From Xanthobacteraceae bacterium (GTDB lineage Bacteria; Pseudomonadota; Alphaproteobacteria; Rhizobiales; Xanthobacteraceae), in the NCBI GenBank assembly GCA_022844485.1, contig JALHLQ010000004.1, positions 115,489 through 179,488 of the forward strand: 64,000 nt of DNA, written 5' to 3'. This document shows, one piece after another, positions 26,069 through 35,917 of the stretch (the stretch's first letter is position 1; every line of letters begins with the position of its first letter). A program made the position numbers and the translations under genes. The notes below the pieces were generated by a model. The model had not been told where the DNA came from, did no database searches, and saw only the letters and a program-made list of their open reading frames with translations.

Positions 26069-27151
26069 ATGAAGATATTGACCGTCGTCGGCGCCCGGCC
26101 GCAGTTCATCAAGGCTGCGGTCGTGAGCCAGGAAATAAGATTACGGCCGGGGCTGTCTGAAGTGCTGGTGCACACGGGTCAGCACTACGACGATTCGATG
26201 TCGCGGATTTTTTTCGAGCAACTCGGGCTTGCAAAGCCGAACTATAATCTTGGCGTGGGGTCGGCGTCCCACGGCGCGCAGACGGGGCGGATGCTGGAGG
26301 CGCTGGAAACGGTGCTGGTGGCGGAAAGGCCCGACTGGGTGCTGGTCTACGGGGACACCAATTCGACCCTTGCCGGCGCATTGGCAGCGGCGAAGCTCGG
26401 ACTGCCGCTGGCCCACGTGGAGGCCGGCCTTCGAAGCTTTCAGCGCGCCATGCCTGAGGAGATCAACAGGGTCGTGACCGACCGGATTTCCGACCTCCTG
26501 TTCGCGCCGACAAATGCGGCGGTGCGGAACTTACAGAATGAAGGCGTTGACGAAAAAAAGGTGCGCCTGGTCGGCGACGTCATGTTCGACGCTGCTTTGC
26601 GTTACGTTGAATATTCCGACGTCGGGCCTTTCATGGCGCGGCATGACTTGCAGGAGAAGCGGTTCGTCCTTGTCACCCTGCATCGCGCCGAGAATACCGA
26701 CAGCCGCGCGCGCCTCTCGGAGATAGTCGACAGTTTGTGCGGGGTCGGTGGCGCAACGAAAGTTGTCTTCCCCCTTCATCCGCGTACAAAAGCGGCGCTC
26801 GATCGCGAAGGCCTTCTGGACCGCGTCACTGCTTCGACGATCTGTGTCGAGCCGCTGGGTTACCTCGACATGTTGGGATTGGAACGCGCAGCGTCGGTAG
26901 TCGTCACTGATTCTGGCGGTGTGCAGAAGGAGGCCTTCTTCCTCGGCACGTCCTGTCTGATCCTGCGGCCGACGACAGAGTGGGTCGAACTGCTTGAATT
27001 GAATTGCGCACGGCTTTGCGAGCCGGCCGATTTGGCCGCCGCTATCGCCAGCCCGCCGCAGTCGCAAAAGGCCGCCGCCCAGGGCTTGTTTGGCGGCGGC
27101 GCTGCATCCCGACGCATTGTCGATGCGTTGATGGATGCGCGCGCCGCTTAA
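26069..27151 (+). CDS. wecB: non-hydrolysing UDP-GlcNAc 2-epimerase family (WecB/WbpI)
   Basis: UDP-sugar 2-epimerase of 360 residues. It begins MKILTVVGARPQFIKAA, contains HTGQHYDDSMSRIFFEQLG, DTNSTLAGALAA, HVEAGLRSF and PEEINRVVTDRISDLLFAP, and ends with TDSGGVQKEAFFLG and RPTTEW, all hallmarks of the family. It inverts C2 of UDP-GlcNAc or of a 2,3-diacetamido uronate as WbpI does. With the dehydrogenase at 33615, the Gfo/Idh-DegT pair at 40345-42521 and the acetyltransferase at 27164, a WbpA-B-E-D-I type route to UDP-ManNAc3NAcA is conceivable. The ATG at 26069 fits the conserved N-terminus. Confidence 0.92.
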   Translation: MKILTVVGARPQFIKAAVVSQEIRLRPGLSEVLVHTGQHYDDSMSRIFFEQLGLAKPNYNLGVGSASHGAQTGRMLEALETVLVAERPDWVLVYGDTNSTLAGALAAAKLGLPLAHVEAGLRSFQRAMPEEINRVVTDRISDLLFAPTNAAVRNLQNEGVDEKKVRLVGDVMFDAALRYVEYSDVGPFMARHDLQEKRFVLVTLHRAENTDSRARLSEIVDSLCGVGGATKVVFPLHPRTKAALDREGLLDRVTASTICVEPLGYLDMLGLERAASVVVTDSGGVQKEAFFLGTSCLILRPTTEWVELLELNCARLCEPADLAAAIASPPQSQKAAAQGLFGGGAASRRIVDALMDARAA

Positions 27152-27163
27152 TGTGCCGTCTAT

Positions 27164-27808
27164 ATGGCGGTGGTTAACCCGCGGCTATTGTTCATAAGGC
27201 ATTGTTCGAGCGTGACCGACCAGCTCAAGCCTGAATTCCTGGCACGTGGCGTCTCCGTTCACGAGAGCGCCTATATCGACAGTCCGGTCACCATCGGACG
27301 CGGAACGCGCGTTTGGCATTTTGCGCACATCCTCGGCGGATGCACGATTGGCGAGAATTGTTCGATCGGCCAGAATGTCGTGATCGGTCCCGATGTCACC
27401 GTCGGTCGCGACTGCAAGATCCAGAATAACGTTAGCCTTTACAAGGGCGTCGAGCTTGAGGATGGCGTGTTCTGCGGACCGAGCGCGGTGTTCACCAACG
27501 TCAACAATCCTCGGGCTGAAATCCGCCGGATGGATGAAATGCGCCGGACGCTGGTCCGCCGGGGTGCGACCATCGGGGCCAACGCGACGATCGTATGCGG
27601 TCATACCCTAGGTCCGTACAGCTTCATCGCTGCCGGCGCTGTCGTCACTAACGACGTCCCGGCCTACGCGCTCGTGGCTGGGGTGCCCGCACGCCGTATC
27701 GGCTGGATGAGCCGCGCGGGTGCACGGCTGGGTGATGACCTCGTCTGTCCGATTGATGGTTCGCGATACCGCACAAGCAGTGACGGCAGCCTCGAGCCGG
27801 TCGGTTAG
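27164..27808 (+). CDS. left-handed beta-helix acetyltransferase (WbpD/WlbB/FdtC type)
   Basis: Hexapeptide-repeat acyltransferase. Repeats run from about residue 34 ([27 protein letters not shown]) through [19 protein letters not shown] to [38 protein letters not shown]. The insert [13 protein letters not shown] and the tail [11 protein letters not shown] are typical of the WbpD/WlbB group, which N-acetylates the 3-amino group of UDP-GlcNAc3NA; FdtC/QdtC enzymes on dTDP-3-amino sugars are close relatives. Both substrates are possible in this locus. ATG 27164 or GTG 27212 could be the start; the second fits family length better. Confidence 0.88.
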   Translation: MAVVNPRLLFIRHCSSVTDQLKPEFLARGVSVHESAYIDSPVTIGRGTRVWHFAHILGGCTIGENCSIGQNVVIGPDVTVGRDCKIQNNVSLYKGVELEDGVFCGPSAVFTNVNNPRAEIRRMDEMRRTLVRRGATIGANATIVCGHTLGPYSFIAAGAVVTNDVPAYALVAGVPARRIGWMSRAGARLGDDLVCPIDGSRYRTSSDGSLEPVG

Positions 27809-27848
27809 GCCGTCCATCCGGTCTCATTCATTCTGGGGACTGACTGAC

Positions 27849-29786
27849 GTGTGTGGAATCGCAGGTCTTTGGCGGTTTTCCGGTGCACCGGAGGCCAACC
27901 TATTGGCGACAGCGCACGCCATGACCGGCGCGATTGCGTTCCGCGGCCCGGATGGCGACGGTCATTGGTGCGATCCCGCAAGCGGGGTCGCGCTCGGGCA
28001 TCGCCGGCTCGCCATTATCGATCTGTCGCCTACCGGGCACCAGCCGATGGCGAGCGCCGACGGCCGTGTCGTCATCACCTACAATGGCGAGCTCTACAAC
28101 ACCGGCGAGATGGCGGCCGAGTTGGCGATGCCGTTGCGCGGCACATCGGATACCGAGGTCCTCGTCGAAGCGATTGCTCGCTTTGGCATCGATGGCGCGC
28201 TGCGGCGCGCCAATGGTCTGTTCGCGTTCGCCGCCTTCGACCGCGCGACCCGCACGCTGCACCTGGCTCGCGACCGGCTGGGCATCAAGCCGCTCTATTG
28301 GACGCGGCAGAACGGTCTGTTCGCCTTCGCGTCCGAGCTCAAGGCATTGCGGCAGGTGCCGGATCTCGGGTTCGACATCGACCCTGCGGCGGTGGGCGCT
28401 TATCTGCGCCATGGCTGCGTCCCGGCGCCGCTCGCGATCTACCGCAACGTAGAAAAACTATTGCCAGGGCAACGGCTGGAAGTGACCCCGGCCGGCCTTT
28501 CGGCGCATCTCTATTGGGACCTCGTCGCCATCGCCAAGGCCGGGCAGGCGGATTTCGATCGACGTCCGGACATCGAGGTGGTGGACGAACTCGACGCGCT
28601 TCTGGGGGACAGCGTCAAGCGGCAGATGGTTTCCGACGTCCCGCTCGGGGCCTTTCTTTCGGGCGGGATCGATTCTTCTGCGGTGGTCGCGCTGATGCGC
28701 GCCAACAGCAATGGGCCGATCAAGACGTTCACGATTGGGTTTCGTGAGCGGGCCTTTAACGAGGCTGACTACGCGCGGGCGGTCGCGCAGCAGCTTGGCA
28801 CCGACCACACCGAACTGGTGTTGTCCGCTGATGATGCGCTCGCGATCGTCCCGACCATTCCCGACATGTACGACGAGCCTTTCGCGGATTCCTCGCAACT
28901 GCCAACCCATCTGGTGTCGCGGCTTGCGCGTCAGCAGGTGACCGTCGCCTTGTCGGGGGACGGCGGTGACGAAGCGTTCGGCGGCTATGTCCGCTATCAG
29001 GGCATCGACCGCGTGTGGCGCACGGTCCGCCATGTGCCCCGCTTTGGGCGGCAGCTTGCGGCACAGGCGATCGGCCTGCTCGGCCCGGCGGTGTGGGATT
29101 CGCTCGCCTTCGCCATCCCGCGCCGGCGCCGGCCGACGCACTTCGGCGACAAGGTGGTCAAGGGTGCGGCGCTGCTTTCCGCGGCCGATCCACTGGACAT
29201 GTATCGCCGTTTGATCTCGCAGTGGCCGGACCCCAATGACCTGCTGCGCAGCGGTCGCGAAGGGCAGGGGTGGATCGACCGCCTCTCTGACTCGACCGCC
29301 GGTCTCGATACAACTGCACGCCTGCGCCTCATCGACACGATGACGTATCTCCCCGATGACGTATTGACCAAAGTGGACCGCGCATCGATGGCGGTGGCCT
29401 TGGAAGTGCGGGTGCCACTGCTCGACCACCGCGTTGTCGAGTTCGGCTGGCGGCAGTCACCCGAGCGACTGATCGCGGGTGGTCAGGGCAAGCGGCCGTT
29501 ACGGGCGGTTCTGGCACGCTATCTGCCGACAAATCTCATCGACCGGCCGAAGATGGGCTTTGGCGTCCCGATCGGCGAATGGCTCCGTGGCCCGCTGCGC
29601 GACTGGGCCGAAGATCTGTTGTCGCCCCAGTCATTGGCGGAGGGCGGCTTGTTGAATCCGGCGCCGATACGCGCGCGGTTTGCCGAGCATCTGTCGGGTC
29701 GGCGCAATTGGCAGCATTCGCTATGGACGGTGCTGCAATTCCAGGCGTGGCGGCGGGCGCAGCCGGCGGCAGGTTCGCTGCGCTAG
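27849..29786 (+). CDS. asnB: glutamine-hydrolysing asparagine synthase family protein
   Basis: A 645-residue AsnB-like amidotransferase with an intact glutaminase domain: the nucleophile Cys2 (VCGIAGLWRF), GHRRLAIIDLS and YNGELYN are all present. The synthetase domain has the PP-loop SGGIDSS at 271-277, followed by TIGFRERAFNEADYA and DGGDEAFGGY. I use the GTG at 27849 because Cys must follow the initiator. In surface-glycan loci such proteins (WbpS, Francisella WbtH) amidate uronic acids. With uronate-forming enzymes here that role is more likely than asparagine supply. It overlaps the convergent gene by four bases. Confidence 0.92.
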   Translation: MCGIAGLWRFSGAPEANLLATAHAMTGAIAFRGPDGDGHWCDPASGVALGHRRLAIIDLSPTGHQPMASADGRVVITYNGELYNTGEMAAELAMPLRGTSDTEVLVEAIARFGIDGALRRANGLFAFAAFDRATRTLHLARDRLGIKPLYWTRQNGLFAFASELKALRQVPDLGFDIDPAAVGAYLRHGCVPAPLAIYRNVEKLLPGQRLEVTPAGLSAHLYWDLVAIAKAGQADFDRRPDIEVVDELDALLGDSVKRQMVSDVPLGAFLSGGIDSSAVVALMRANSNGPIKTFTIGFRERAFNEADYARAVAQQLGTDHTELVLSADDALAIVPTIPDMYDEPFADSSQLPTHLVSRLARQQVTVALSGDGGDEAFGGYVRYQGIDRVWRTVRHVPRFGRQLAAQAIGLLGPAVWDSLAFAIPRRRRPTHFGDKVVKGAALLSAADPLDMYRRLISQWPDPNDLLRSGREGQGWIDRLSDSTAGLDTTARLRLIDTMTYLPDDVLTKVDRASMAVALEVRVPLLDHRVVEFGWRQSPERLIAGGQGKRPLRAVLARYLPTNLIDRPKMGFGVPIGEWLRGPLRDWAEDLLSPQSLAEGGLLNPAPIRARFAEHLSGRRNWQHSLWTVLQFQAWRRAQPAAGSLR

Positions 29787-31168
29787 ACCGCCCGTCTGCG
29801 CCTGTTGAAGGAGGCTGCGAAGCCGGCCCCCGTCAACACCATCAGCAGCGGCTCGATCGGCAGACGGTACTTGGGCGACGCGATCGGTCCGTTGGCGAGC
29901 AGAATGTAAGTGCACCAGCCGGCGAACAGCAGCATGATCCATATATTGGCGCCGGTTTTAAGCAATGCGTATGCGCCAACGAGTTGCAGCAGGCGCGCGA
30001 TCGCCACGCCAGCGATGCCGGCGAGCAGTATCCACGAATAAATTACGTTGTCCGAGCGGAAGAGGAAGTTCTCGATCTTCTCGATCGCGGTCTCGCCCCG
30101 TGTCGCATAGAAGCCGGTGCGCGGCAGTTGCGAAACCGGCGGTGACAAGATGATGCTCGGCGCCGCCAAATTGATCGCCGCGCCGGTTGCCCAGGCCTTT
30201 GCAAGCGGGGCGAAACCAAGCCGTGCCAATTCGTCCATCGCAACGGCGCGATAGCGCTGGGACTGCACGAAGGGGTTCTCTGTCACCGGGCCGAAGCGCT
30301 CGGCGGTGAGCTGCTCGGTCTTCTCGGCGGTAACCGCCCAGGGCGTGCTATCCTTGGCCTCGCGCACCAGCGGCACAATCCATCGGCTCAAGTGCATTCC
30401 TGACTGTGGCGTGAGCGACCAAGACCCGTAATTGGTGGCATTCCGCATCATGATCGCGCCGGCGCACGTCGCGAACAAAAGCCCGGCCATCGCGATCTGC
30501 CCGGCGCATTGCAATGTCAGCCTGCGCCGCAGCGCGGCCGTCACCAGGAGGAACGCAAGCAGTGCGGGCGCCCATGGCGCCATGACCGGGCGGACCAGGA
30601 GGCCGCCGCCAAGTCCGATACCGATCAGCAGCGCCGCGCGCCAGGTCGGGACTTTGAGCCAGCTAGCCGAGCCCAGCAGAAACAGTGCGGCGAACGAGGC
30701 GAACGGCGTATCGGTATAGAAAAATCCGCTCATGACGATCTGTGTCGGATTGATCGCTGCCGCGATGACCGCAGGAATGGCCGCAGCGGGATAGACCTCG
30801 CGCGCGATGCGATAGATCAGAAAGCATGTGGCGGTATCGAGCACGCCTTGCGACAGCACGTAGCTGAGCACGGCGAATTTGCCGAAAATTGCCACGTTTA
30901 TGGCCACCAGCCACGCAAACAGCGGCATGATCAACGGCTCGGTACCGATCCAATTCCAGCCATGCAGCGTTCCGTTGAGCAACGCTTTGGCAAAATTTTC
31001 TCCAAGCGGAAGCAGGCTTCCTGAATCGACACCGGTAATGCCCGTGTTCCCCATCAGTCCATAAAGGGCCAGGCAATAGATCCACCGGATCGTCAGCGCA
31101 AAAATAATGATCTTTGCTACCAGCGGGGCGTCCGATCCGGATCTGTTGAGGGAGCGGTCGGAAAGCAT
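29783..31168 (-). CDS. GT-C type integral membrane glycosyltransferase-like protein
   Basis: A 461-residue polytopic membrane protein. The first periplasmic loop contains the acidic motif GVDSGSLLPLGENF, followed by several hydrophobic helices. GLLVRPVMAPW, TPQSGMHLSRWIVPLVRE and SPKYRLPIEPLLMVLTG are shared with the plus-strand protein at 22711-24153, so the two are paralogues. The gene is last of a three-gene minus-strand set starting at 33450 and ends within asnB's stop. Probably uses a polyprenyl-phosphate sugar; substrate unknown. Confidence 0.76.
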   Translation of the reverse strand: MLSDRSLNRSGSDAPLVAKIIIFALTIRWIYCLALYGLMGNTGITGVDSGSLLPLGENFAKALLNGTLHGWNWIGTEPLIMPLFAWLVAINVAIFGKFAVLSYVLSQGVLDTATCFLIYRIAREVYPAAAIPAVIAAAINPTQIVMSGFFYTDTPFASFAALFLLGSASWLKVPTWRAALLIGIGLGGGLLVRPVMAPWAPALLAFLLVTAALRRRLTLQCAGQIAMAGLLFATCAGAIMMRNATNYGSWSLTPQSGMHLSRWIVPLVREAKDSTPWAVTAEKTEQLTAERFGPVTENPFVQSQRYRAVAMDELARLGFAPLAKAWATGAAINLAAPSIILSPPVSQLPRTGFYATRGETAIEKIENFLFRSDNVIYSWILLAGIAGVAIARLLQLVGAYALLKTGANIWIMLLFAGWCTYILLANGPIASPKYRLPIEPLLMVLTGAGFAASFNRRRRAV

Positions 31169-31171
31169 TCT

Positions 31172-31930
31172 CTACACGCGCATCGAAGATGCGGGGATTT
31201 CGATCCGCTCATAAACCGCCAGCAACCTGAACGCCGCCAGCCGCCCGAGCAGCCGCCGCAGCCGCCATTCCGCCGCAAGAAGCGGGCGGGCGGCCGCGGC
31301 GGGCAGCATCGACCACGGCCGAAAGCCGCCGGACAGCGGATAGGCCAAGAACGAAAACCAATCCAGGTGCGTCAGTTTAAGCTCGGGAAGCTCCCGCGCG
31401 AGCGCGTCCCGATAGCGGTCGACCAGAAGCGTCGGAATGGCCTGGTTCGAATCCCAGGGGTTCTTGTCGGCTGAGAGCGCGCCGACCTTCAGCGGGTCGA
31501 CCGACATGTCGACGGGCTCGGGATGAAACAGCCGATAGAAGCCACGGCTCAAGGGCGTGATCGCGGGTTCGCAAAAGATCAGACGGCCGCCGGGGCGCAG
31601 GACGCGGCAGGCCTCTTTCAGAAAGTACAGCGGGTTCTCGATGTGATGAACGACGTCGATCATCACGATGTTGGCAAACCGTGCTTCGGCGAAGGGAAGC
31701 CGTTGCGCGTCGCACACTACATCCAGCCAAGGCGCCGGCATGATGTCGGTGCTGACGGTCGCAGGGGCGAACTGTTTGAAATTTCCCGAACCGCCGCCGA
31801 TCTCCAAAATCGGGCCCGGCACGGTGGCGTCGAGCATGTGACGATAGATGTCCGAGTAGACGGCGCGCAGGACCGGTTTGCGATCCCAAAGAGACCGATA
31901 CTCGGCGGGGTCTTCGGGTGCCGTCGTCAT
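31172..31930 (-). CDS. class I SAM-dependent methyltransferase
   Basis: A 252-residue methyltransferase. Motif I is PILEIGGGSGNFKQF, the middle has FANIVMIDVVHHIENPLYFLKEACRVLRPGGRLIFCEP, and a basic Arg-rich tail follows. It sits three bases upstream of the GT-C gene and five bases downstream of the methyltransferase-GT2 fusion, so all three are likely one transcription unit. The Pro-rich segment FYRLFHPEPVDMS resembles proteins next to lipid-linked sugar synthesis genes. Acceptor unknown. Confidence 0.8.
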   Translation of the reverse strand: MTTAPEDPAEYRSLWDRKPVLRAVYSDIYRHMLDATVPGPILEIGGGSGNFKQFAPATVSTDIMPAPWLDVVCDAQRLPFAEARFANIVMIDVVHHIENPLYFLKEACRVLRPGGRLIFCEPAITPLSRGFYRLFHPEPVDMSVDPLKVGALSADKNPWDSNQAIPTLLVDRYRDALARELPELKLTHLDWFSFLAYPLSGGFRPWSMLPAAAARPLLAAEWRLRRLLGRLAAFRLLAVYERIEIPASSMRV

Positions 31931-31935
31931 GCGCG

Positions 31936-33450
31936 CTAGAACGCCTTCAGCTTCATGAAGGCGAAAACGACCATGCGCAGCAGCAGCCAGCCATGGCTGA
32001 AGCGCGAGATGTTGGTCTCGCCGTATTCGCGCGCGGCGTAGCGGATCGGCACTTCCGCGGTTTTCAGGTTCATCTTGGCGGCGCCGAAAATGAGATCGAA
32101 GTCGCCGAACGGATCGAACTCGCCGAAATAGCCGCGATTGCGGGCAATCTCTTCATAGTCCCGCCGTCGCAAAACTTTTGTGCCGCACAGCGTGTCGGTG
32201 TAGCGCTGGTTCAACAGGAAACTGAACATCCGCGCGAAAGCATGGTTCGCGATGTGATTGAGAAACTGCATCGCCTGGCTCTGCATCGGATAGACCAGGC
32301 GGGAGCCGTTGATGAACTCGCCCTTGCCGGTCGCGAGTGCGTCGTAATATTTCGGCAGATCCTCCGGCGGCATGGTTAGGTCGGCATCGAGGATCATCAG
32401 CACGTCGCCGCGCGCCTCGGCGAATCCTTTGCGCACCGCGTCACCCTTGCCCTTGCCGGTCTGTTGGAAGGCCTTGATGTCGAGCTGCGGATAGGCGCGC
32501 TGCACGCGCAGCACTTCATCCCAGGTGCCGTCGGTGCTGTTGCCTTCCACGAAAACGATTTCGATGTCGTCGCAGAAGCGCGGCATGCGCTGCACGGCGG
32601 CTTCGATATTGCCGCGCTCATTGCGGCAAGGGATGATCACCGAGGCCGACAGCGCGGCTTTCTCCGCCGCCGGACGAGGCCGTGCCACCACGTAATTGCG
32701 CAGGCACATCTTGCGGATGAGCGGGAGCGTGGCGACGAACCGGTTTATCAGACGCCCGAGGCCGAACAGCCGGAACGGCACCAGCATGCGCCACTCCTGC
32801 TTGATCACGTCGAAATCGGCGAGCTGCAGCAGGTTCGCGATGTCCTGGTTCGACAGCCAGTTGCGCCGCACGAAGCGCTGGCTGGCGGCCAGCTTCGTAT
32901 AGAGCAGCAGCAACGGATTCCACAGGCGCGTGTAATAGGAGACGATCAGCCGCGTGTCGGCATGGCAGAAGCGATGCAGGTCTTGCAGCGTCGCCAGGCA
33001 ATCGTCGAGTGAGCCGATGGTGTCCGACAGGATAATGACGTCGAAGGTGCGCGCGAGTTCGGGTGTGTCGGGCAGGTTTTCGACGTCGGCGCAAATGAAT
33101 GTCAGGCCGGGATGCGCGCTTTGGGCACGCGAAATCTTGGCGGCGCTGAAGTCCACGCCGACGCCATGGGAAGGTTGCAGCGTGTCCAGCAAATGCCCGT
33201 TGCCGCAACCGAGCTGGAGAATGCTCTTTCCGGGCGGTACCAGAAACCGCAGATACCGCCATTCTTCCGCGTAGTAATAAGGATGTCTCGTCGCCCAGCG
33301 GTCGCGCTCCGCGGCCAGTTTGTCGGCCTGCTCGCGCAACAGTTCCTTGCGCTGCGTGGCGCGCCTGGGCACGCGGGCAGAAGGCCCGGTCGGGAGGCCG
33401 GTCGGCCGCGGCTCGCTGCCCGGTTCTGCCGTCTGTACGCTCGTCTGCAT
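31936..33450 (-). CDS. bifunctional methyltransferase-GT2 glycosyltransferase fusion
   Basis: One frame with two enzymatic domains. Residues about 60-260 form a class I methyltransferase (SILQLGCGNGHLLD near 77-90, then FDVIILSDTIGSLDD). From about residue 268 to the end it is a GT2 transferase (SASVIIPCRNERGNIEAAV, the acidic ILDADLTM at 354-361, GSRLVYPMQSQAMQFLNHIANHAF and CGTKVLRRRDY). The GT2 half resembles polyprenyl-phosphate-sugar synthases, which would feed the GT-C proteins; this link is inference. I use the ATG at 33450; an ORF from 33606 adds 52 arginine-rich residues without conservation visible here. Confidence 0.85.
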   Translation of the reverse strand: MQTSVQTAEPGSEPRPTGLPTGPSARVPRRATQRKELLREQADKLAAERDRWATRHPYYYAEEWRYLRFLVPPGKSILQLGCGNGHLLDTLQPSHGVGVDFSAAKISRAQSAHPGLTFICADVENLPDTPELARTFDVIILSDTIGSLDDCLATLQDLHRFCHADTRLIVSYYTRLWNPLLLLYTKLAASQRFVRRNWLSNQDIANLLQLADFDVIKQEWRMLVPFRLFGLGRLINRFVATLPLIRKMCLRNYVVARPRPAAEKAALSASVIIPCRNERGNIEAAVQRMPRFCDDIEIVFVEGNSTDGTWDEVLRVQRAYPQLDIKAFQQTGKGKGDAVRKGFAEARGDVLMILDADLTMPPEDLPKYYDALATGKGEFINGSRLVYPMQSQAMQFLNHIANHAFARMFSFLLNQRYTDTLCGTKVLRRRDYEEIARNRGYFGEFDPFGDFDLIFGAAKMNLKTAEVPIRYAAREYGETNISRFSHGWLLLRMVVFAFMKLKAF

Positions 33451-33614
33451 GCCGGCCCCACATCGGGCCGCCGTGCGGCCCTTTCCGGCCATCGATAGAC
33501 GCCGCCCCGGCCTTCGGCAAGCCTCGTACAAATATGCCATGGCTATTGCCCCCCGTGGCGGGCGGCGGCTAAACACGGGCCGGAATCGGGCTGGGGTGCG
33601 GGACAATCGTTAAC

Positions 33615-34898
33615 ATGGCACACGGACGTAAGATCGCGGTGATCGGGCTCGGCTACGTCGGGCTGCCGGTCGCGGTCGCCTTTGCTCGGTCCGGCGTGCC
33701 GGTGATCGGGTTTGATATAGACCGCAAGCGCATCGAAGAACTGACCTCCGGTCATGACCGCACGCGCGAGGTCGAGCCGGCCGAACTCAGGCAGAAGGGC
33801 CTGCGCTACGCGAGCGACCCGGCCGAGCTCAAGGATGCCGACTTCCACATCGTCACCGTGCCGACGCCGATCGACGAGGCGAACCGCCCGGACCTCGGCG
33901 CCATGCTGAAAGCGTCGGAGACTGTCGGCGCCGTCCTGAAGAAAGGCGACATCGTCGTCTACGAATCCACGGTCTATCCCGGCGCGGTCGAGGAAGACTG
34001 CCTGCCGGTGCTGGAGAAAAAGTCCGGGCTCAAGGCGGGCGAGGATTTTACCGTCGGCTATTCGCCCGAGCGCATCAACCCCGGCGACAAGACCCACCGC
34101 TTCGAGACCATCATGAAGGTGGTATCGGCGCAGGACAAAAAGACCCTCGACATCGTCGCCGCCGTCTACGGCTCGGTGGTGACCGCCGGCATCCATTGCG
34201 CGCCCTCGATCAAGGTCGCGGAAGCCGCCAAGGTGATCGAGAACACCCAGCGCGATCTCAACATCGCCTTTATGAACGAGCTGTCGGCGATCTTCCATCA
34301 GCTCGGCATCGATACCGGCGACGTGCTCGCCGCAGCCGCCACCAAATGGAATTTTCTCAACTATCAGCCTGGGCTGGTCGGCGGCCACTGCATCGGCGTC
34401 GATCCTTACTACCTGACCTACCGCGCCGAGAAGGCCGGCTATCACCCCGAAATTATTCTGGCCGGCCGCCGGATCAACGACGGCATGGGGCAGTGGATCG
34501 CGCATGAAACCGTGCGCGCCCTGACGCTGCGCAATTGCACCAACGCGGTCGTTACCGTCCTCGGCATGACCTTTAAGGAAGACGTGCCCGACATCCGCAA
34601 CTCCAAGGTCATCGACATCGTGCGCGAGCTCGAGCGCTTCGGCATTCGCGTGCAGGTGCACGATCCGCTGGCGCTGGCCGAGGAGACGAAGCACGAATAT
34701 GGCGTCACGCTCACCGGCATGGACGCGCTCAATCCCGCCGACGCGGTCGTGCTGGCGGTCGCGCATCGGGACTATGTGAAGGAAGGATGGGGCCTGATGT
34801 CGCGGCTCCTCAAGAGCGGCAAGGGAACGGTGGTCGACGTCAAGTCGCGGCTGGACCGCGCCAAAAAGCCGGAAGGCGTCGATCTATGGCGTCTGTAG
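33615..34898 (+). CDS. UDP-N-acetylhexosamine 6-dehydrogenase (WbpO/TviB-like)
   Basis: NAD-dependent UDP-sugar 6-dehydrogenase of 427 residues. The Rossmann [10 protein letters not shown] is at 11-20 and the catalytic Cys is C259 in [22 protein letters not shown] and the TPID segment after TVP match the WbpO/TviB branch, which oxidises UDP-GlcNAc or UDP-GalNAc to the uronate, rather than UDP-glucose dehydrogenases. It overlaps the next epimerase gene by 13 bases. It is first in the plus-strand run to fcl and is divergent from the gene starting at 33450. Its product suits the 4-epimerase next door, AsnB, and the WbpB-like enzyme. Confidence 0.88.
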   Translation: MAHGRKIAVIGLGYVGLPVAVAFARSGVPVIGFDIDRKRIEELTSGHDRTREVEPAELRQKGLRYASDPAELKDADFHIVTVPTPIDEANRPDLGAMLKASETVGAVLKKGDIVVYESTVYPGAVEEDCLPVLEKKSGLKAGEDFTVGYSPERINPGDKTHRFETIMKVVSAQDKKTLDIVAAVYGSVVTAGIHCAPSIKVAEAAKVIENTQRDLNIAFMNELSAIFHQLGIDTGDVLAAAATKWNFLNYQPGLVGGHCIGVDPYYLTYRAEKAGYHPEIILAGRRINDGMGQWIAHETVRALTLRNCTNAVVTVLGMTFKEDVPDIRNSKVIDIVRELERFGIRVQVHDPLALAEETKHEYGVTLTGMDALNPADAVVLAVAHRDYVKEGWGLMSRLLKSGKGTVVDVKSRLDRAKKPEGVDLWRL

Positions 34899-35905
34899 CT
34901 CCCATTCTCGTCACCGGAGCGGCGGGTTTCATCGGCTTCCATGTGGCCAAACGCCTGTTGGAGCAGGGCCGCGCCGTCGTAGGCCTCGACAATCTCAACA
35001 CCTATTACGATCCGAAGTTGAAGGATGCGCGGCTCGCCGAGCTGCGCAAGCTCGCCGGCTTCGAGTTCGTCAAGCTCGATCTCGCCGACCGCTCCGGCAT
35101 GGCGGCGCTTTTTGCGGAACATCGTTTTCCGCATGTCGTGCATCTCGCTGCCCAGGCCGGCGTGCGCTATTCGCTGATCGATCCGCACGCTTATATCGAC
35201 TCCAATATCGTCGGCTTCACCAATATTCTCGAAGGTTGCCGGCACAATGGCTGCCGCCATCTTCTTTATGCGTCGTCGTCGTCGGTCTACGGCAGCAACA
35301 CCAAGATGCCGTTCTCTGTGCACGAAAACGTCGATCACCCACTCAGCTTCTACGGCGCCACCAAGAAGGCGAACGAGCTGATGGCGCACGCCTACGCGCA
35401 TCTGTTCAAGCTGCCATCGACCGGCCTGCGCTTCTTCACCGTTTACGGTCCCTGGGGCCGGCCCGACATGGCGATGTGGCTGTTCGCCAAGGCGATCTTC
35501 GCCGGCGAGCCGATCAAGCTATTCAACAACGGCGACATGCGGCGGGACTTCACTTACGTCGACGATGTGGCCGAGTCGGTCGTGCGCCTGGTCGAGCGCG
35601 CGCCGTCGGGCGACGCGGCCTGGTCCGGCGACAAGCCCGATCCCGGCTCGAGCTGCGCGCCTTGGCGCGTCTACAACATCGGCAACAATAACCCGGTCGA
35701 GCTGCTCGAGGTCGTGCGCCTGCTCGAGGAGGCGATCGGGATGAAGGCGAAGCGCGAGCTGCTGCCCATGCAGCCGGGCGACGTGCCGGTGACCTACGCC
35801 GACGTCGACGACCTGATGCGCGAGGTCGATTTCAAGCCGGCCACGCCGATCGCGATGGGCATCCGGAATTTCATCGGCTGGTATCGCCAGTATCATCGTT
35901 TGTAG
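34886..35905 (+). CDS. UDP-uronate 4-epimerase (LpsL/UDP-GlcA 4-epimerase-like)
   Basis: Extended SDR of 339 residues. [10 protein letters not shown] is at 10-19, [29 protein letters not shown] is typical of UDP-glucuronate 4-epimerases, and the catalytic Tyr/Lys are Y156/K160 in SFYGATK. Following a WbpO-type dehydrogenase, it may act on UDP-GlcNAcA giving UDP-GalNAcA, or on UDP-GlcA. I chose the ATG at 34886, which overlaps the dehydrogenase end by 13 bases. It is followed 12 bases later by gmd. Confidence 0.87.
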   Translation: MASVAPILVTGAAGFIGFHVAKRLLEQGRAVVGLDNLNTYYDPKLKDARLAELRKLAGFEFVKLDLADRSGMAALFAEHRFPHVVHLAAQAGVRYSLIDPHAYIDSNIVGFTNILEGCRHNGCRHLLYASSSSVYGSNTKMPFSVHENVDHPLSFYGATKKANELMAHAYAHLFKLPSTGLRFFTVYGPWGRPDMAMWLFAKAIFAGEPIKLFNNGDMRRDFTYVDDVAESVVRLVERAPSGDAAWSGDKPDPGSSCAPWRVYNIGNNNPVELLEVVRLLEEAIGMKAKRELLPMQPGDVPVTYADVDDLMREVDFKPATPIAMGIRNFIGWYRQYHRL

Positions 35906-35917
35906 GAGTGCAGGTCG

